Positions 17,469-26,880 of a DNA stretch of 64,000 nucleotides are shown here, piece by piece. The notes under the pieces were generated by a model that worked only from the letters and a program-made list of their open reading frames with translations, was not told the origin of the DNA and made no database searches. Position numbers and translations under genes: made by a program. This DNA is from G021776435 sp046756245 (lineage in GTDB: Bacteria > Pseudomonadota > Alphaproteobacteria > Caulobacterales > Parvularculaceae): assembly GCA_046756245.1 (NCBI GenBank), contig JBHHVZ010000003.1:1-64000 (forward strand), read 5' to 3'. Position 1 is the stretch's first letter; each line of letters opens with the position of its first letter.

Positions 17469-19394
17469 CTAGCCCTCCCGCGACGCAGCGCCGTTCGCCC
17501 GGGCGGCGAGCGTGCGCGGATCGATCGGCGGGCGCGAGGCGGGATCCTTCTTCATCACCGCCCGCATGATTTCGCGCGCTTTCGGGCCGGCCATGCGCGA
17601 GCCGCCGCCGCCATGCTCGACCACCACCGCGCAGGCGTAGCGCGGATTGTCGACCGGCGCGAAGCAGATGAACAGGGCGTGGTCGCGGCGCTCCCACGGC
17701 AGGTCTTCGTTCTTGGTGACGCCGCGCGCGCGTTCTTCAGCCGTGATCCTGCGCACCTGGCTGGTGCCGGTTTTGCCGGCGAGGCGCCATTCCGGCTTCT
17801 CCAGCCGTGAACGCCACGCCGTGCCGCCAATCTCGTTGGTGACGGCGTCCATGCCGGCGCGCGCCACCTCGAAATAGGACTGATCGAGATTGATCGGCGG
17901 CGCCTGGGGCGTGGGCGGCGCCAAATCGCCGATGGCGCGCACGATCCGTGGACGGATCGCCCGTCCGGTCGCAATGCGCGCGGCCATGACGGCGAGCTGC
18001 AGCGGCGTCGTCGTAACGGCGCCCTGACCGATAATCGCCGACAGCGTTTCCCCCTGAAACCAGGTCTGGTTTTCCGGCTGGCCGGCGAAGTAGGTGCGCT
18101 TCCATTCGCGGCTCGGGACGACGCCCGGCTTCTGGCCGGGAATTCCGAGCTCGTAAGCCTGTCCGAGCCCGAGCTTGCGGGTTGTATCGGAAAGTATGTC
18201 GATCTCCAGGGTCTTGGCGATCTCCCAGAAATAAACGTCGCAGGAATGCTTGATGGCGTCGCGCATGTCCATGACGCCGTGACCGCCTGGCCGCCAGCAA
18301 TGGAAATAACGGTCGCCGAACCAGGTTTTGCCAAGGCAGCGCACTTTATGGTTTGTTTTGAATCCGGCGACCTGGGCGGCGATGGCGCTGGCCGGTTTCA
18401 ACGTCGAGCCCGGCGGATAAGCGCCCGCGAGTGGCTTGTTCATCAGCGGCTTGTATGGGCTTTGACTGAGCTCCTTCCACATCGCCGGATCAACGCCCAC
18501 GTTGAACGCATTGGGATCGAACGCCGGCGTCGAGGCGAGAACCAGAATGTCGCCGGTGACCGCGTCGAGAACCACGGCGGCGGCGCTTTCTCCTTCGAGC
18601 TCCTTCATGGCGGCGACTTGCAATTCGGCGTCAATCGTGAGCGCCAGCGGTTTTCCCTGGACGGGCGGACGGGCGTCATCTTTCAACTCATCGATGACGC
18701 GGCCATGGGCGTTGACCTTGACCTGCATCTCGCCGGCTTTGCCGCGAAGCTCCTCGTCATAGGTGCGCTCGAGCCCGTCGCGCCCGACCTTGAAGCCGGG
18801 CTGGCGCAGCAGCGTGCGCTCCTTGTCGTTTTCCTGCGCCTCGAGATCACGCTCCGTGACAGCGCCGACATAGCCGATAACGAACGCGGCGGCCTCGCCC
18901 AAAGGATAATCACGCGTGTCGCCCACATTCGGCAGCACGCCGGGCAAATGCGGGAGATCGAAGCTGATTTTCGAAAACTGGTCCCAGGAGAGGTTGTCCT
19001 CGATTTCGACCGGAACGAACGCGCCGCGGCGCTTGATCCGATTGAGGATGCGCGCGCGCTTTTCCTCGCTTAGATCAATGACCTGGCTGATCCTGTCGAG
19101 CGCATGTCTGGTGTCTTTCGTCCGCTCGGGAATAAACAGCAGCCGGAAATTCTGCCGGTTGGAAGCGAGGACGACGCCGAAACGGTCGACGATTTCTCCG
19201 CGCAACGGCGTCAGAATGCGCCGGTTGAACTGATTGTCGAGCGCCAGGTCGACATATTTATCGTGGTCGACGATCTGGAGCTGATAAAGCCGGCCGGCGA
19301 CGCCTGCAAAAAGCAGACTCGTGACGCCGCCGAACAGGATGGTGCGGCGGGAGAAAATTTCCTGACGTTCCGGATCGTGGGCGCTGATGCGCAT
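17469..19394 (-). CDS. mrdA: Penicillin-binding protein 2
   Basis: A class B transpeptidase of 641 residues that cross-links peptidoglycan with RodA. One N-terminal membrane helix (about 18-38) precedes the pedestal domain and the transpeptidase domain. The active-site SxxK is PPGSTLKP with nucleophile Ser330, the SxN-like HSCDVYFWEIA region is near 390, and the KTGTSQ motif lies near 550. A C-terminal tail (about residues 600-641) is rich in Arg, Ala and Pro. It lies four bases after mreD's stop and just upstream of rodA, the canonical pairing. Confidence 0.93.
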   Translation of the reverse strand: MRISAHDPERQEIFSRRTILFGGVTSLLFAGVAGRLYQLQIVDHDKYVDLALDNQFNRRILTPLRGEIVDRFGVVLASNRQNFRLLFIPERTKDTRHALDRISQVIDLSEEKRARILNRIKRRGAFVPVEIEDNLSWDQFSKISFDLPHLPGVLPNVGDTRDYPLGEAAAFVIGYVGAVTERDLEAQENDKERTLLRQPGFKVGRDGLERTYDEELRGKAGEMQVKVNAHGRVIDELKDDARPPVQGKPLALTIDAELQVAAMKELEGESAAAVVLDAVTGDILVLASTPAFDPNAFNVGVDPAMWKELSQSPYKPLMNKPLAGAYPPGSTLKPASAIAAQVAGFKTNHKVRCLGKTWFGDRYFHCWRPGGHGVMDMRDAIKHSCDVYFWEIAKTLEIDILSDTTRKLGLGQAYELGIPGQKPGVVPSREWKRTYFAGQPENQTWFQGETLSAIIGQGAVTTTPLQLAVMAARIATGRAIRPRIVRAIGDLAPPTPQAPPINLDQSYFEVARAGMDAVTNEIGGTAWRSRLEKPEWRLAGKTGTSQVRRITAEERARGVTKNEDLPWERRDHALFICFAPVDNPRYACAVVVEHGGGGSRMAGPKAREIMRAVMKKDPASRPPIDPRTLAARANGAASREG

Positions 19395-19397
19395 CGC

Positions 19398-19910
19398 TTA
19401 CGCCTCCACCAGGACGCGGCGGTGAAGATGCGAGAAGGCGACGCCGAACAGCGGGTAAATCGCAACTGTCGCCAGCATCTGCAGCGCCAGATCGCCGATG
19501 GGAAGCAACACGCTCGACATCAGACTCATCACAAGCCACACCATAACGCCGGCGTTGACAGCGGCCAATGCAAATCCGAGCCAAACCACGCGTTGCTCGC
19601 GCCCGAGGAAATAGGAGCGTTGCGACAGCACGATATACTGCGTCGAAAGGTAAACGGCCGGCCAGAGCCCGAGCGGGCCGCCGGTTAACAGGTCCTGCAA
19701 CAAGCCGACGAAGAAAACGCTGAGCGCCGGAAGGTAGTTCGGCCCGTAAATCGACCAGAAAAAAACCACCACAAGCGGCAGAATGGGCGTCGGCGCATGG
19801 CCTTCGGCAAGCCGCAGCGGCAAGGCGAGCGCAATGACGCCAAACAGTCCCAATATTGTCGGCGTCGCGGCTTTCGCCAGCCGTGACAGTCCTTCCGCTC
19901 GGTCGCCCAT
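19398..19910 (-). CDS. mreD: Rod-shape determining protein MreD
   Basis: A 170-residue inner-membrane protein with about five hydrophobic helices, linking MreC to the elongation machinery. The sequence is poorly conserved as usual for MreD, but position between mreC and mrdA and the FFVGLLQDLLTGGPLGLWPAVYLSTQY segment (about 65-90) identify it. Length fits MreD. The start ATG lies twelve bases after the mreC stop. The promoter is expected at mreB. Confidence 0.9.
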   Translation of the reverse strand: MGDRAEGLSRLAKAATPTILGLFGVIALALPLRLAEGHAPTPILPLVVVFFWSIYGPNYLPALSVFFVGLLQDLLTGGPLGLWPAVYLSTQYIVLSQRSYFLGREQRVVWLGFALAAVNAGVMVWLVMSLMSSVLLPIGDLALQMLATVAIYPLFGVAFSHLHRRVLVEA

Positions 19911-19922
19911 ACCGGCCTTCCC

Positions 19923-20810
19923 TCAGCCCTCAAGCGCTTGCGCCGCCGCCGCTTCCTCATCCGACGTCAAATGCGGGAATTCGTAATTGATTACCCTGAC
20001 CATGCGCGTGCGCGCATAATTCGCATAAAGATCGACAATCATCTCGCCCCTGGTTTCGCCGCGGACGACGCCGACGGGAAGGCCGCGCGGCAGTACGCCT
20101 CCCGCCCCCGAGGTCAGGACTCTGTAGCCTTCGAGGACAGGCGGGTGGTCGGCGTTTTCGGTAAAACTGATCGCCGGATGCGCCTTGGTGCGCCCGACCA
20201 GAATGCCTTCGACGCCTGCGCCTTCCACATAGACGGGCACGCGGCTTTGAATGTCGGTGAGCAGCAATATGCGCGCGGCGTGCGCGCCGGTTTCGACAAT
20301 GCGACCGACCAGGCCGCGATCGTCGACGACCGCCTGTCCGCGTCTGACGTTTTTGTTCGCGCCCGCATTGACGAGCATTGAATGGGCAAAAGCGTCGTTG
20401 GACTCGCCGATGACGAACGCATCGATCGGGCGCGCTTCCGGCGGCGCCTGATAATTCTGCAGCTTTTCATAGGCTGCGATGGTCTCGCGCAGGGCGAGCG
20501 CCTCATCCATCCATTGCCTGAGTTCGGCGTTTTCCTGACGCAGCGCTTCGTTTTGCTCCAGCACGTTGAAGTAGTCGCTGACCCGGCCGACGACGCCGTC
20601 GATATAGGCGATCGGTCCGGCGAACAGCGACAGCACCGGCGCGGCGGCGTCGATGACGCTCTCGCGCGCCTTGCGGAATACGGAAGCCTGGGCGGAATAA
20701 AGGCTTGAAAGAAGGAGAAGAACGGCGATGAGGATTAGCAGGAGGAGGCTGAAACGAGAATTCGCCTTGCGTCCGAGCCCTTCCCGCCGGTCCTGACCAA
20801 GTACTTCCAT
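19923..20810 (-). CDS. mreC: Rod-shape determining protein MreC
   Basis: A 295-residue bitopic protein: short basic cytoplasmic tail, one membrane helix (about 20-40), a periplasmic coiled coil (about 65-110, with LEQNEALRQENAELRQWMDEALALRET) and the two-barrel MreC domain (about 120-280). Landmarks are GANKNVRRGQAVVDDRGLVGRIVE and LTDIQSRVPVYVEGAG. MreC oligomerises in the periplasm and activates PBP2. It follows mreB by 24 bases in the rod operon. Confidence 0.92.
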   Translation of the reverse strand: MEVLGQDRREGLGRKANSRFSLLLLILIAVLLLLSSLYSAQASVFRKARESVIDAAAPVLSLFAGPIAYIDGVVGRVSDYFNVLEQNEALRQENAELRQWMDEALALRETIAAYEKLQNYQAPPEARPIDAFVIGESNDAFAHSMLVNAGANKNVRRGQAVVDDRGLVGRIVETGAHAARILLLTDIQSRVPVYVEGAGVEGILVGRTKAHPAISFTENADHPPVLEGYRVLTSGAGGVLPRGLPVGVVRGETRGEMIVDLYANYARTRMVRVINYEFPHLTSDEEAAAAQALEG

Positions 20811-20834
20811 GCCTCACTCACGCGCTTTGTCCTG

Positions 20835-21875
20835 TTAAATAGCAGAGGTCAGGACGCCGCGCATCGATTTGGTGTTTTCCAGCGCCGCCCCGGTGCCGAG
20901 CGCGACGCAGGACAGCGAATCGTCGGCGACCGAAACCGGCAGCCCCGTTTCGTCGCGTAGAACCTGATCCAGATTTTTGAGAAGCGCGCCGCCTCCCGTC
21001 AACATGATGCCGGTGTCGACGATATCGGCGGCGAGCTCCGGCGGGGTCGCCTCGAGCGCCACCTTCACGGCCTCGATGATCTGGCTCACCGGTTCGGCGA
21101 GCGCCTCGGCGACCTGCGCCTCGCCGATGCGGACTTCCTTCGGGACGCCATGCATGAGATCGCGGCCCTTTATCTGAATGGTCACGCCCGAACCTTCCGT
21201 CGGGATCATCGCCGAGCCGACTTCCGTCTTGATGCGCTCGGCCGACGCCTCGCCGATCAGAAGATTATACATGCGGCGGATATAGGCGATGATCGCCTCG
21301 TCCATCTTGTCGCCGCCGACGCGCACGGAGCGCGAATAGACGATGCCCCCGAGCGACAGGACGGCGACCTCGGTGGTGCCGCCGCCGACGTCGACGACCA
21401 TGGAGCCGGTCGGGCTTGTCACCGGCAGACCCGCGCCGATCGCAGCCGACATCGGCTCTTCGATGAGCTCTACTTTCCGCGCGCCAGCCGACAGCGCCGA
21501 TTCCTGAATGGCGCGGCGCTCGACTGCGGTTGCGCCCGACGGCACGCAGACGACGATGCGCGGGCTCGCAAATGAGCGCCGGTTGTGAACCTTGCGGATG
21601 AAGTGCTTGATCATCGCTTCGGCGACTTCGAAGTCGGCGATGACGCCGTCGCGCATCGGCCGAATCGCCTCGATCTCGCCGGGCGTCCTGCCGAGCATTT
21701 CCTTGGCTTCGTTGCCGACGGCGCGGACATGCTTGCGGCCGGAACGCGTTTCAATCGCCACGACGGACGGCTCGTTGAGAACGATTCCGCGTCCCTTGAC
21801 GTAAACGAGTGTATTCGCGGTGCCGAGGTCGATCGCCATATCCGCAGAGAGCATGCCGAAAAGCGTAGAGAGCAT
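20835..21875 (-). CDS. mreB: Actin-like rod-shape protein MreB
   Basis: Bacterial actin of 346 residues that positions elongation complexes along the inner membrane. The phosphate-1 motif is DLGTANTLVYVKGRGIVLNEPSVVA (about 16-40), phosphate 2 is DVGGGTTEVAVLSLGGIV (about 160-177) and the adenosine motif is GIMLTGGGALLKNLD (about 285-299). An AGGA lies eight bases before the ATG at 21875; an upstream TTG (21881) is less likely. It is the first gene of the rod operon, and the roughly 120 bases upstream contain a TTGACG (21939-21944, minus strand) and AT-rich TTAAGGTTAAG that could serve as its promoter. Confidence 0.94.
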   Translation of the reverse strand: MLSTLFGMLSADMAIDLGTANTLVYVKGRGIVLNEPSVVAIETRSGRKHVRAVGNEAKEMLGRTPGEIEAIRPMRDGVIADFEVAEAMIKHFIRKVHNRRSFASPRIVVCVPSGATAVERRAIQESALSAGARKVELIEEPMSAAIGAGLPVTSPTGSMVVDVGGGTTEVAVLSLGGIVYSRSVRVGGDKMDEAIIAYIRRMYNLLIGEASAERIKTEVGSAMIPTEGSGVTIQIKGRDLMHGVPKEVRIGEAQVAEALAEPVSQIIEAVKVALEATPPELAADIVDTGIMLTGGGALLKNLDQVLRDETGLPVSVADDSLSCVALGTGAALENTKSMRGVLTSAI

Positions 21876-22022
21876 GATCAATTCCTATCGCCGGGATTGT
21901 CTGTCGGCGTTTTACTTAACCTTAATGCGTTCCTAAATCGTCAACAAAGCCCGACTGAATTGAGGAAACGGGGCGAATCCGTTGATTCGCAGCGTAGCGG
22001 GATTCTCTTTCCCGCGCTCATT

Positions 22023-22793
22023 TTATTCGCCGGCCGCATCGCGGCGGCGCAGGCGTAAGTAAAACCAGCGCACGAGCAGCAGGAAACCCAGCCAGACGGT
22101 GACGATCAACACCAGAAGCGCCAGATGGCGGGGCTCCCGGTTGGTGAAAAATTCCACAACGCCGCCAAGACCTTCGCGCAGGGCCGACTGATCGGGCGCC
22201 AATGCGCCGAGCGCCGCCACCAACAGGATCTTGGGAACGATGCCGACGCCGGTTCCCGCCCAGAATTTCAGGATCGGAATATGCGCGGCGCCGGCCGCGG
22301 CGTTGACGACGATGAACGGCGCCGAAGGCACGACGCGCACCAGCCCGCTCGCCAGCGCGCCGTGACGGCCCACAAATCCGATGGTCGTCTGCACCCGGGG
22401 GCCGCCGAACCGGCGCACCCATCCGCCGCCGAGCATGTGCCCGAGTCCGAAGGTGAAGGTGGCGCTCGCCATGGTGGCGATCCAGGCGTAGGCGGCGCCG
22501 GACTGCGGTCCAAAGGCGATGACGGTGGCTGCAATCAGCAGAATCTGGGGAAATCCCGTAAGCGCCAGCAGCACGTAAACGGAAATCACGCCCACAACCG
22601 CCCAGGGCGAATTGGCGGCGCGGTTTATGAGGGTGGTCGCCGCGCCTTCTTCATCCAGATGCAGCCAGCGCTGGCCGTAGAAAAACATCAGGACGACAAA
22701 GACGAGCAGAATTAGCGAGACGCCAAGCGACGTCATCGCTTTGGCATCCATCTCGTTGAGAAAGCGCCCCAAACGGCGCAAAAACTCGACCAT
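22023..22793 (-). CDS. VTT-domain (TVP38/TMEM64) membrane protein
   Basis: A 256-residue protein with the VTT/SNARE-associated domain. Family features seen are ILLIAATVIAFGPQSGAAYAWIATMASATFTFGLGHMLGG (about 85-125), followed by a RVVPSAPFIVVNAAAGAAHIP segment (about 160-180), and six or so hydrophobic stretches in total. Relatives include DedA-type proteins with lipid scrambling or undecaprenyl-phosphate roles, but this subgroup is not assigned. The ATG at 22793 starts it better than an upstream TTG. It is divergent from no gene; it sits alone between mreB and ilvC on the minus strand. Confidence 0.8.
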   Translation of the reverse strand: MVEFLRRLGRFLNEMDAKAMTSLGVSLILLVFVVLMFFYGQRWLHLDEEGAATTLINRAANSPWAVVGVISVYVLLALTGFPQILLIAATVIAFGPQSGAAYAWIATMASATFTFGLGHMLGGGWVRRFGGPRVQTTIGFVGRHGALASGLVRVVPSAPFIVVNAAAGAAHIPILKFWAGTGVGIVPKILLVAALGALAPDQSALREGLGGVVEFFTNREPRHLALLVLIVTVWLGFLLLVRWFYLRLRRRDAAGE

Positions 22794-22990
22794 ACCCAGC
22801 AGCGCCCGCAAATTTTGCGCGCAACGCGCCTTCCGATGCGCTGCTCGCAGTTGATGCGCCGCTGATCATCCTGCGGCGCAACCCAATGCCTCCTGAGACC
22901 GTATTCACCCCCGCCCGGTCCGGCGTGATTCAATAACGGCTACGAAAAGCCTTTGCAACGGCCCCTTGCGTTGCGCGCGCCGTAGTCGGA

Positions 22991-24016
22991 CTAGTTCCGG
23001 TTGCGGTCGACCAGTTTCTTCTCCGCAAGGAAAGGCATCAGCGCGCGCAGCTTTTCGCCCACCGCCTCGATCGGATGCTCGGCGTCGATCGCCCGCTTGG
23101 CCTTGAAACTCGGCAGGCCGGCCTGATTTTCGAGCATCCAGTCGCGCACGAAACGGCCCTGCTGGATGTCGGCGAGGACGCGTTTCATTTCCGCCCGGGT
23201 CCCGTCGGTGATAATCCGCGGCCCGGTTTGATATTCGCCGTATTCGGCGGTGTTGGAGATCGAATAGTTCATGTTCGACAGGCCGCCCTCATAAACGAGG
23301 TCGACGATGAGTTTCACCTCGTGGAGGCACTCGAAATAGGCCATTTCCGGCGCATAGCCGGCCTCGACCAGAGTCTCGAAACCGGCGCGGATGAGTTCGA
23401 CGAGACCGCCGCACAGCACGACCTGCTCGCCGAAGAGGTCGGTTTCGCATTCCTCGCGAAAGGTCGTTTCGATGACGGCGGCGCGCGCGCAGCCGATGGC
23501 GGCGGCGTAGGACAACGCCAGATCATGCGCCTTGCCTGACGCGTCGCGATGAACCGCAATGAGCCCCGGAATGCCCTTGCCTTCCTCGTACTGGGCGCGC
23601 AGCGCATGGCCCGGCCCTTTCGGCGCAATCATGACGACGTCGAGATCGGCGCGCGGCTCGATCAGGCTGAAATGCACGTTAAGGCCGTGGGCGAACGCGA
23701 TCGCCGCACCCTCGCGCAGATTGTCGTGAATGTCGGCGTAATAAATGTCGCGCTGCAATTCATCGGGCGCGAGGATCATGATCAAATCCGCCCAGCGCGC
23801 AGCGTCCGCGACCGAGCGAACCTCGATCCCGTCGGCGGCGCATTTCTTCGCCGTCGGCGAGTCGGCGCGAAGCGCTACGCAGAGGTCTGCAACGCCGGAA
23901 TCGCGCAAATTGAGCGCATGGCCCCTGCCCTGACTGCCGTAACCGACGATCGCCACGCGTTTCGATGCGATAAGGCTTACATCCGTGTCCTGATCATAAT
24001 AAACGCGCATTTTCAT
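22991..24016 (-). CDS. ilvC: Ketol-acid reductoisomerase
   Basis: NADPH- and Mg-dependent enzyme of 341 residues (class I, short form) that isomerises and reduces acetolactate or acetohydroxybutyrate in valine, leucine and isoleucine synthesis. The Rossmann loop is VGYGSQGRGHALNLRDSG (about 25-42), the catalytic core contains APKGPGHALRAQYEEGKGIPGLIAV (about 132-156) and the knotted domain contains the metal-binding ETTFREECETDLFGEQVVLCGG (about 187-208). It is the last gene of the ilvB-ilvN-(NTF2-like)-ilvC operon and overlaps the preceding gene by four bases. Confidence 0.95.
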   Translation of the reverse strand: MKMRVYYDQDTDVSLIASKRVAIVGYGSQGRGHALNLRDSGVADLCVALRADSPTAKKCAADGIEVRSVADAARWADLIMILAPDELQRDIYYADIHDNLREGAAIAFAHGLNVHFSLIEPRADLDVVMIAPKGPGHALRAQYEEGKGIPGLIAVHRDASGKAHDLALSYAAAIGCARAAVIETTFREECETDLFGEQVVLCGGLVELIRAGFETLVEAGYAPEMAYFECLHEVKLIVDLVYEGGLSNMNYSISNTAEYGEYQTGPRIITDGTRAEMKRVLADIQQGRFVRDWMLENQAGLPSFKAKRAIDAEHPIEAVGEKLRALMPFLAEKKLVDRNRN

Positions 24017-24486
24017 TCCTCGCTTGCAGCGTCAGGCGCAGGGTTCGAATTGCCGATATCGACGATGAATTTCCATGACCTGTCGGCCTCGAGCCGCCAG
24101 ATTGAAACATATTTTCCGTGATCGGTCTCGGTTCCGCCGTCGCCGTCCGGACCCTTGTAGACATAGCGGCCCCAGGTAAAGCCGAAATCGCCGCCTGACG
24201 CGGCGACGGCTTCCTCGGGCGCCCATTTCAACGTCGCGCCTTCCGGCCAGTCCTGAAATCGCGCGATCATCGCCCCGCGGCCCTGATAGGGTTCGCCGCC
24301 GTCGGGAAACATTCTGACGTCTTCGGCTGCAAACGCGGCGAAGGCGGCCGGAACGCCTTTTTCGGCGGCCATGGCGGCGAACGCCCGATCGGCGGCAAGC
24401 ATCGCCTCTTCGGGCTCGCCGGCGAGAACGGCGGCGGCGAGCGCGGCCGACGTCGCCGCGCCCGCGGCCAGCAGTTTATTGAGCAT
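24013..24486 (-). CDS. Exported NTF2/SnoaL-like protein in the ilv operon
   Basis: A 157-residue protein with a short basic start and a hydrophobic Ala-rich helix (MLNKLLAAGAATSAALAAAVLAG), followed by a complete DUF4440/SnoaL-like cone fold: DRAFAAMAAEKGVPAAFAAFAAEDVRMFPDGGEPYQGR, then FTWGRYVYKGPDGDGGTETDHGKYVSIWRLEADRSWKFIVDIGN. These folds bind small ligands; this one has no assigned substrate. It overlaps ilvN by eleven bases and ilvC by four, so it is translationally embedded in the branched-chain operon, which is unusual. Confidence 0.8.
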   Translation of the reverse strand: MLNKLLAAGAATSAALAAAVLAGEPEEAMLAADRAFAAMAAEKGVPAAFAAFAAEDVRMFPDGGEPYQGRGAMIARFQDWPEGATLKWAPEEAVAASGGDFGFTWGRYVYKGPDGDGGTETDHGKYVSIWRLEADRSWKFIVDIGNSNPAPDAASEE

Positions 24487-25045
24487 CGCTCGCCTCCTCC
24501 TGCTGTTTTGGCGTCAGAGGCCCGCGCCGGATCGACAGGACGCCGGTGCGGGAAATCTCTGCAAGCCCAAGCGGCGTCATCAGGTCGGCGAAGGCGTCGA
24601 TCTTGTCCCTGCCCCCGGTGAGTTCGAAGATAAAGGACGTGTGCGAAGCGTCAATCACCTTCGCCCGGAAAGCGTCGGCGAGGCGCATTGCTTCGACGCG
24701 TTTTTCTCCCGAACCGACGACTTTAAAGAGCGCCAGTTCGCGCTCGATGCCGTCCCGGTCCCGACTGACGTCGATCACGAAACGCACCGGCACGAGGCGC
24801 AGAAGCTGCGCTTCGATCTGCGCAAGCGTCGACGGCGCGCCGCGGGTGACGATGGTGATGCGCGACCGGTGCTTTTCCATGTCGGTTTCGGCGACCGTGA
24901 GGCTCTCGATATTGTAGCCGCGCGCCGAAAAGAGGCCCACGACGCGCGCCAGCACGCCGGGTTCGTTGTCGACGATGGCGGCGATCGTGCGTTGTTCGGT
25001 TTCTTCTTCACGCGTGTTCGGCGCGTAAACGGAAGACGATGTCAT
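24476..25045 (-). CDS. ilvN: Acetolactate synthase small (regulatory) subunit
   Basis: Regulatory subunit of 189 residues (IlvH/IlvN type) that confers valine inhibition and full activity on IlvB. The N-terminal ACT domain is clear: TIAAIVDNEPGVLARVVGLFSARGYNIESLTVAETD (about 20-55); the second, ACT-like half runs to LSIRRGPLTPK. The start ATG overlaps the stop of ilvB by four bases, coupling production of the two subunits. The downstream gene overlaps it by eleven bases. Confidence 0.94.
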   Translation of the reverse strand: MTSSSVYAPNTREEETEQRTIAAIVDNEPGVLARVVGLFSARGYNIESLTVAETDMEKHRSRITIVTRGAPSTLAQIEAQLLRLVPVRFVIDVSRDRDGIERELALFKVVGSGEKRVEAMRLADAFRAKVIDASHTSFIFELTGGRDKIDAFADLMTPLGLAEISRTGVLSIRRGPLTPKQQEEASDAQ

Positions 25046-26823
25046 ACCAGCACCCTGCCTTCATCGCTGATCTCGTCGCCGGCGACAGGCGCGCCGGAGA
25101 GGATCATTTCATTATGCGCCGCGCCAGACGGGATCATCGGGAAACAGTTTTCCTCTTTCGTGACGATGCAATCGAAAAGCACCGGCTTCGGGCAGTTGAT
25201 CATCTCCAGAATTTTGGCGTCGAGTTCGCCGGGCGTTTCGGCGCGCAGGCCAATGCAACCGAAGGCCTCGGCCATCTTTACGAAATCCGGCAAGGCGGCC
25301 GAATAGCTGTGGGAATAGCGCCCGCCATGCAAAAGCTCCTGCCACTGGCGGACCATGCCCATATATTGGTTGTTGAGAATGAATATCTTCACCGGTAATT
25401 CGTGCTGAACGGCGCACGACATTTCCTGCATGGTCATCTGCACCGACGCCTCGCCGGCGATGTCGATGACGAGCGCTTCGGGGTGCGCGGCCTGCGCGCC
25501 GATCGCCGCCGGCAAGCCGTAGCCCATCGTGCCGAGCCCGCCCGACGTCATCCACCGGCGCGGCTCTTCGAAATGGAAATGCTGGGCGGCCCACATCTGA
25601 TGCTGGCCGACTTCCGTCGTGATATAGACGTCGCGGTCCTTGACCTGTTCATACAGCCGTTCAATGGCGTATTGCGGTTTGATCGCATGCGGACTTTTTT
25701 CGTAAGAAAAGCACTTGCGCCGCCGCCAGCCGTCGATTGTCGCACGCCAGGCGGCGAGATCGCGGCTCTTCCCGCCGCGCGCACGCCAGGCGGCCAGCAT
25801 GTCGCCCAGCACATGTTCGCAATCGCCGACAAGCGCGAGATCGACACGCACGTTCTTGTTGATCGAGGACGGATCGATGTCGATGTGGATCTTGCGCGAG
25901 CGCGGCGAGAAGGCGTCGAGCCGGCCCGTCACCCGGTCGTCGAAACGGGCGCCGACGGCGATCATCAGGTCGCAGTCATGCATGGCGTTATTCGCCTCGA
26001 AGCTCCCGTGCATGCCGAGCATGCCGAGCCACAACGGGTCGGCGGCGGGAAAGGCGCCGAGTCCCATGAGCGTCGAGGTTACCGGAACGCCGGTTTCGCG
26101 CGCCAACGCGCGCAAGAGCCGGCACGCCTCGGGGCCTGAACTGACGACGCCGCCGCCGGTGTAAAACACCGGCCGTTCGGCGGCGGCCAGCATGTCGACG
26201 GCCTCGCCAATCTTGTCGGGCAACGCGTCGACTTTGGGCTTGTATGTTCGGTGGCGCACGTCGCGCGGCCCCTGATAGGCGGCGGCGGCGAACTGCACAT
26301 CCTTGGGAATGTCGATCACCACCGGCCCGGGCCGGCCTGACCGCGCGACGTAGAATGCTTCATGGATGACATGGGCGAGTCGCGCCGGATCGTCAGCGAG
26401 ATAATTGTGCTTGGTGCAGGCCCGGGTGATGCCGACGGTGTCGCATTCCTGAAAGGCGTCGGTGCCGATCATGTGGCGCGCGACCTGCCCTGTGATGCAC
26501 ACCAGCGGCGTCGAATCGAGCATGGCGTCGGCGAGCCCGGTGACGGCGTTGGTGGCGCCGGGCCCCGAGGTGACAAGCACGACGCCGACCTTGCCGGTCG
26601 CGCGCGCGTAGCCTTCGGCGGCGTGGACGGCGCCCTGTTCGTGACGGGCGAGGATATGGCGGAGCGATTTGTGGGCGAACAGGGCGTCGTAAATCGGCAG
26701 GACCGCGCCGCCCGGATAGCCGAAAATCACTTCGACGCCCTGGTCTTCAAGGGCTTTCAGAATGATTTCCGCGCCCGAGACGGGCGGCGGCGCGGGCTGG
26801 GGCTGATCGGCGGCGTCCGCCAT
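25042..26823 (-). CDS. ilvB: Acetolactate synthase large subunit
   Basis: Thiamine-diphosphate enzyme of 593 residues that condenses two pyruvates (or pyruvate and 2-oxobutyrate), the first step of valine/leucine/isoleucine synthesis. The catalytic glutamate lies in RHEQGAVHAAEGYARATGKVG (about 60-80), the FAD-binding middle domain is present and the C-terminal ThDP module contains LNNQYMGMVRQWQELLHGG (about 482-500). Odd point: the metal-binding GDG/GDAS aspartate is a glutamate (GEAS, about residue 458); Glu can still bind magnesium but is not the norm. The gene is preceded by a leader-peptide attenuator. Confidence 0.94.
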   Translation of the reverse strand: MADAADQPQPAPPPVSGAEIILKALEDQGVEVIFGYPGGAVLPIYDALFAHKSLRHILARHEQGAVHAAEGYARATGKVGVVLVTSGPGATNAVTGLADAMLDSTPLVCITGQVARHMIGTDAFQECDTVGITRACTKHNYLADDPARLAHVIHEAFYVARSGRPGPVVIDIPKDVQFAAAAYQGPRDVRHRTYKPKVDALPDKIGEAVDMLAAAERPVFYTGGGVVSSGPEACRLLRALARETGVPVTSTLMGLGAFPAADPLWLGMLGMHGSFEANNAMHDCDLMIAVGARFDDRVTGRLDAFSPRSRKIHIDIDPSSINKNVRVDLALVGDCEHVLGDMLAAWRARGGKSRDLAAWRATIDGWRRRKCFSYEKSPHAIKPQYAIERLYEQVKDRDVYITTEVGQHQMWAAQHFHFEEPRRWMTSGGLGTMGYGLPAAIGAQAAHPEALVIDIAGEASVQMTMQEMSCAVQHELPVKIFILNNQYMGMVRQWQELLHGGRYSHSYSAALPDFVKMAEAFGCIGLRAETPGELDAKILEMINCPKPVLFDCIVTKEENCFPMIPSGAAHNEMILSGAPVAGDEISDEGRVLV

Positions 26824-26880
26824 TTTCCTTCCTTTCCGGCGTCCAGTCGTCGGCGAAGGCGAAGCGGCTGGTTTCCGGGC

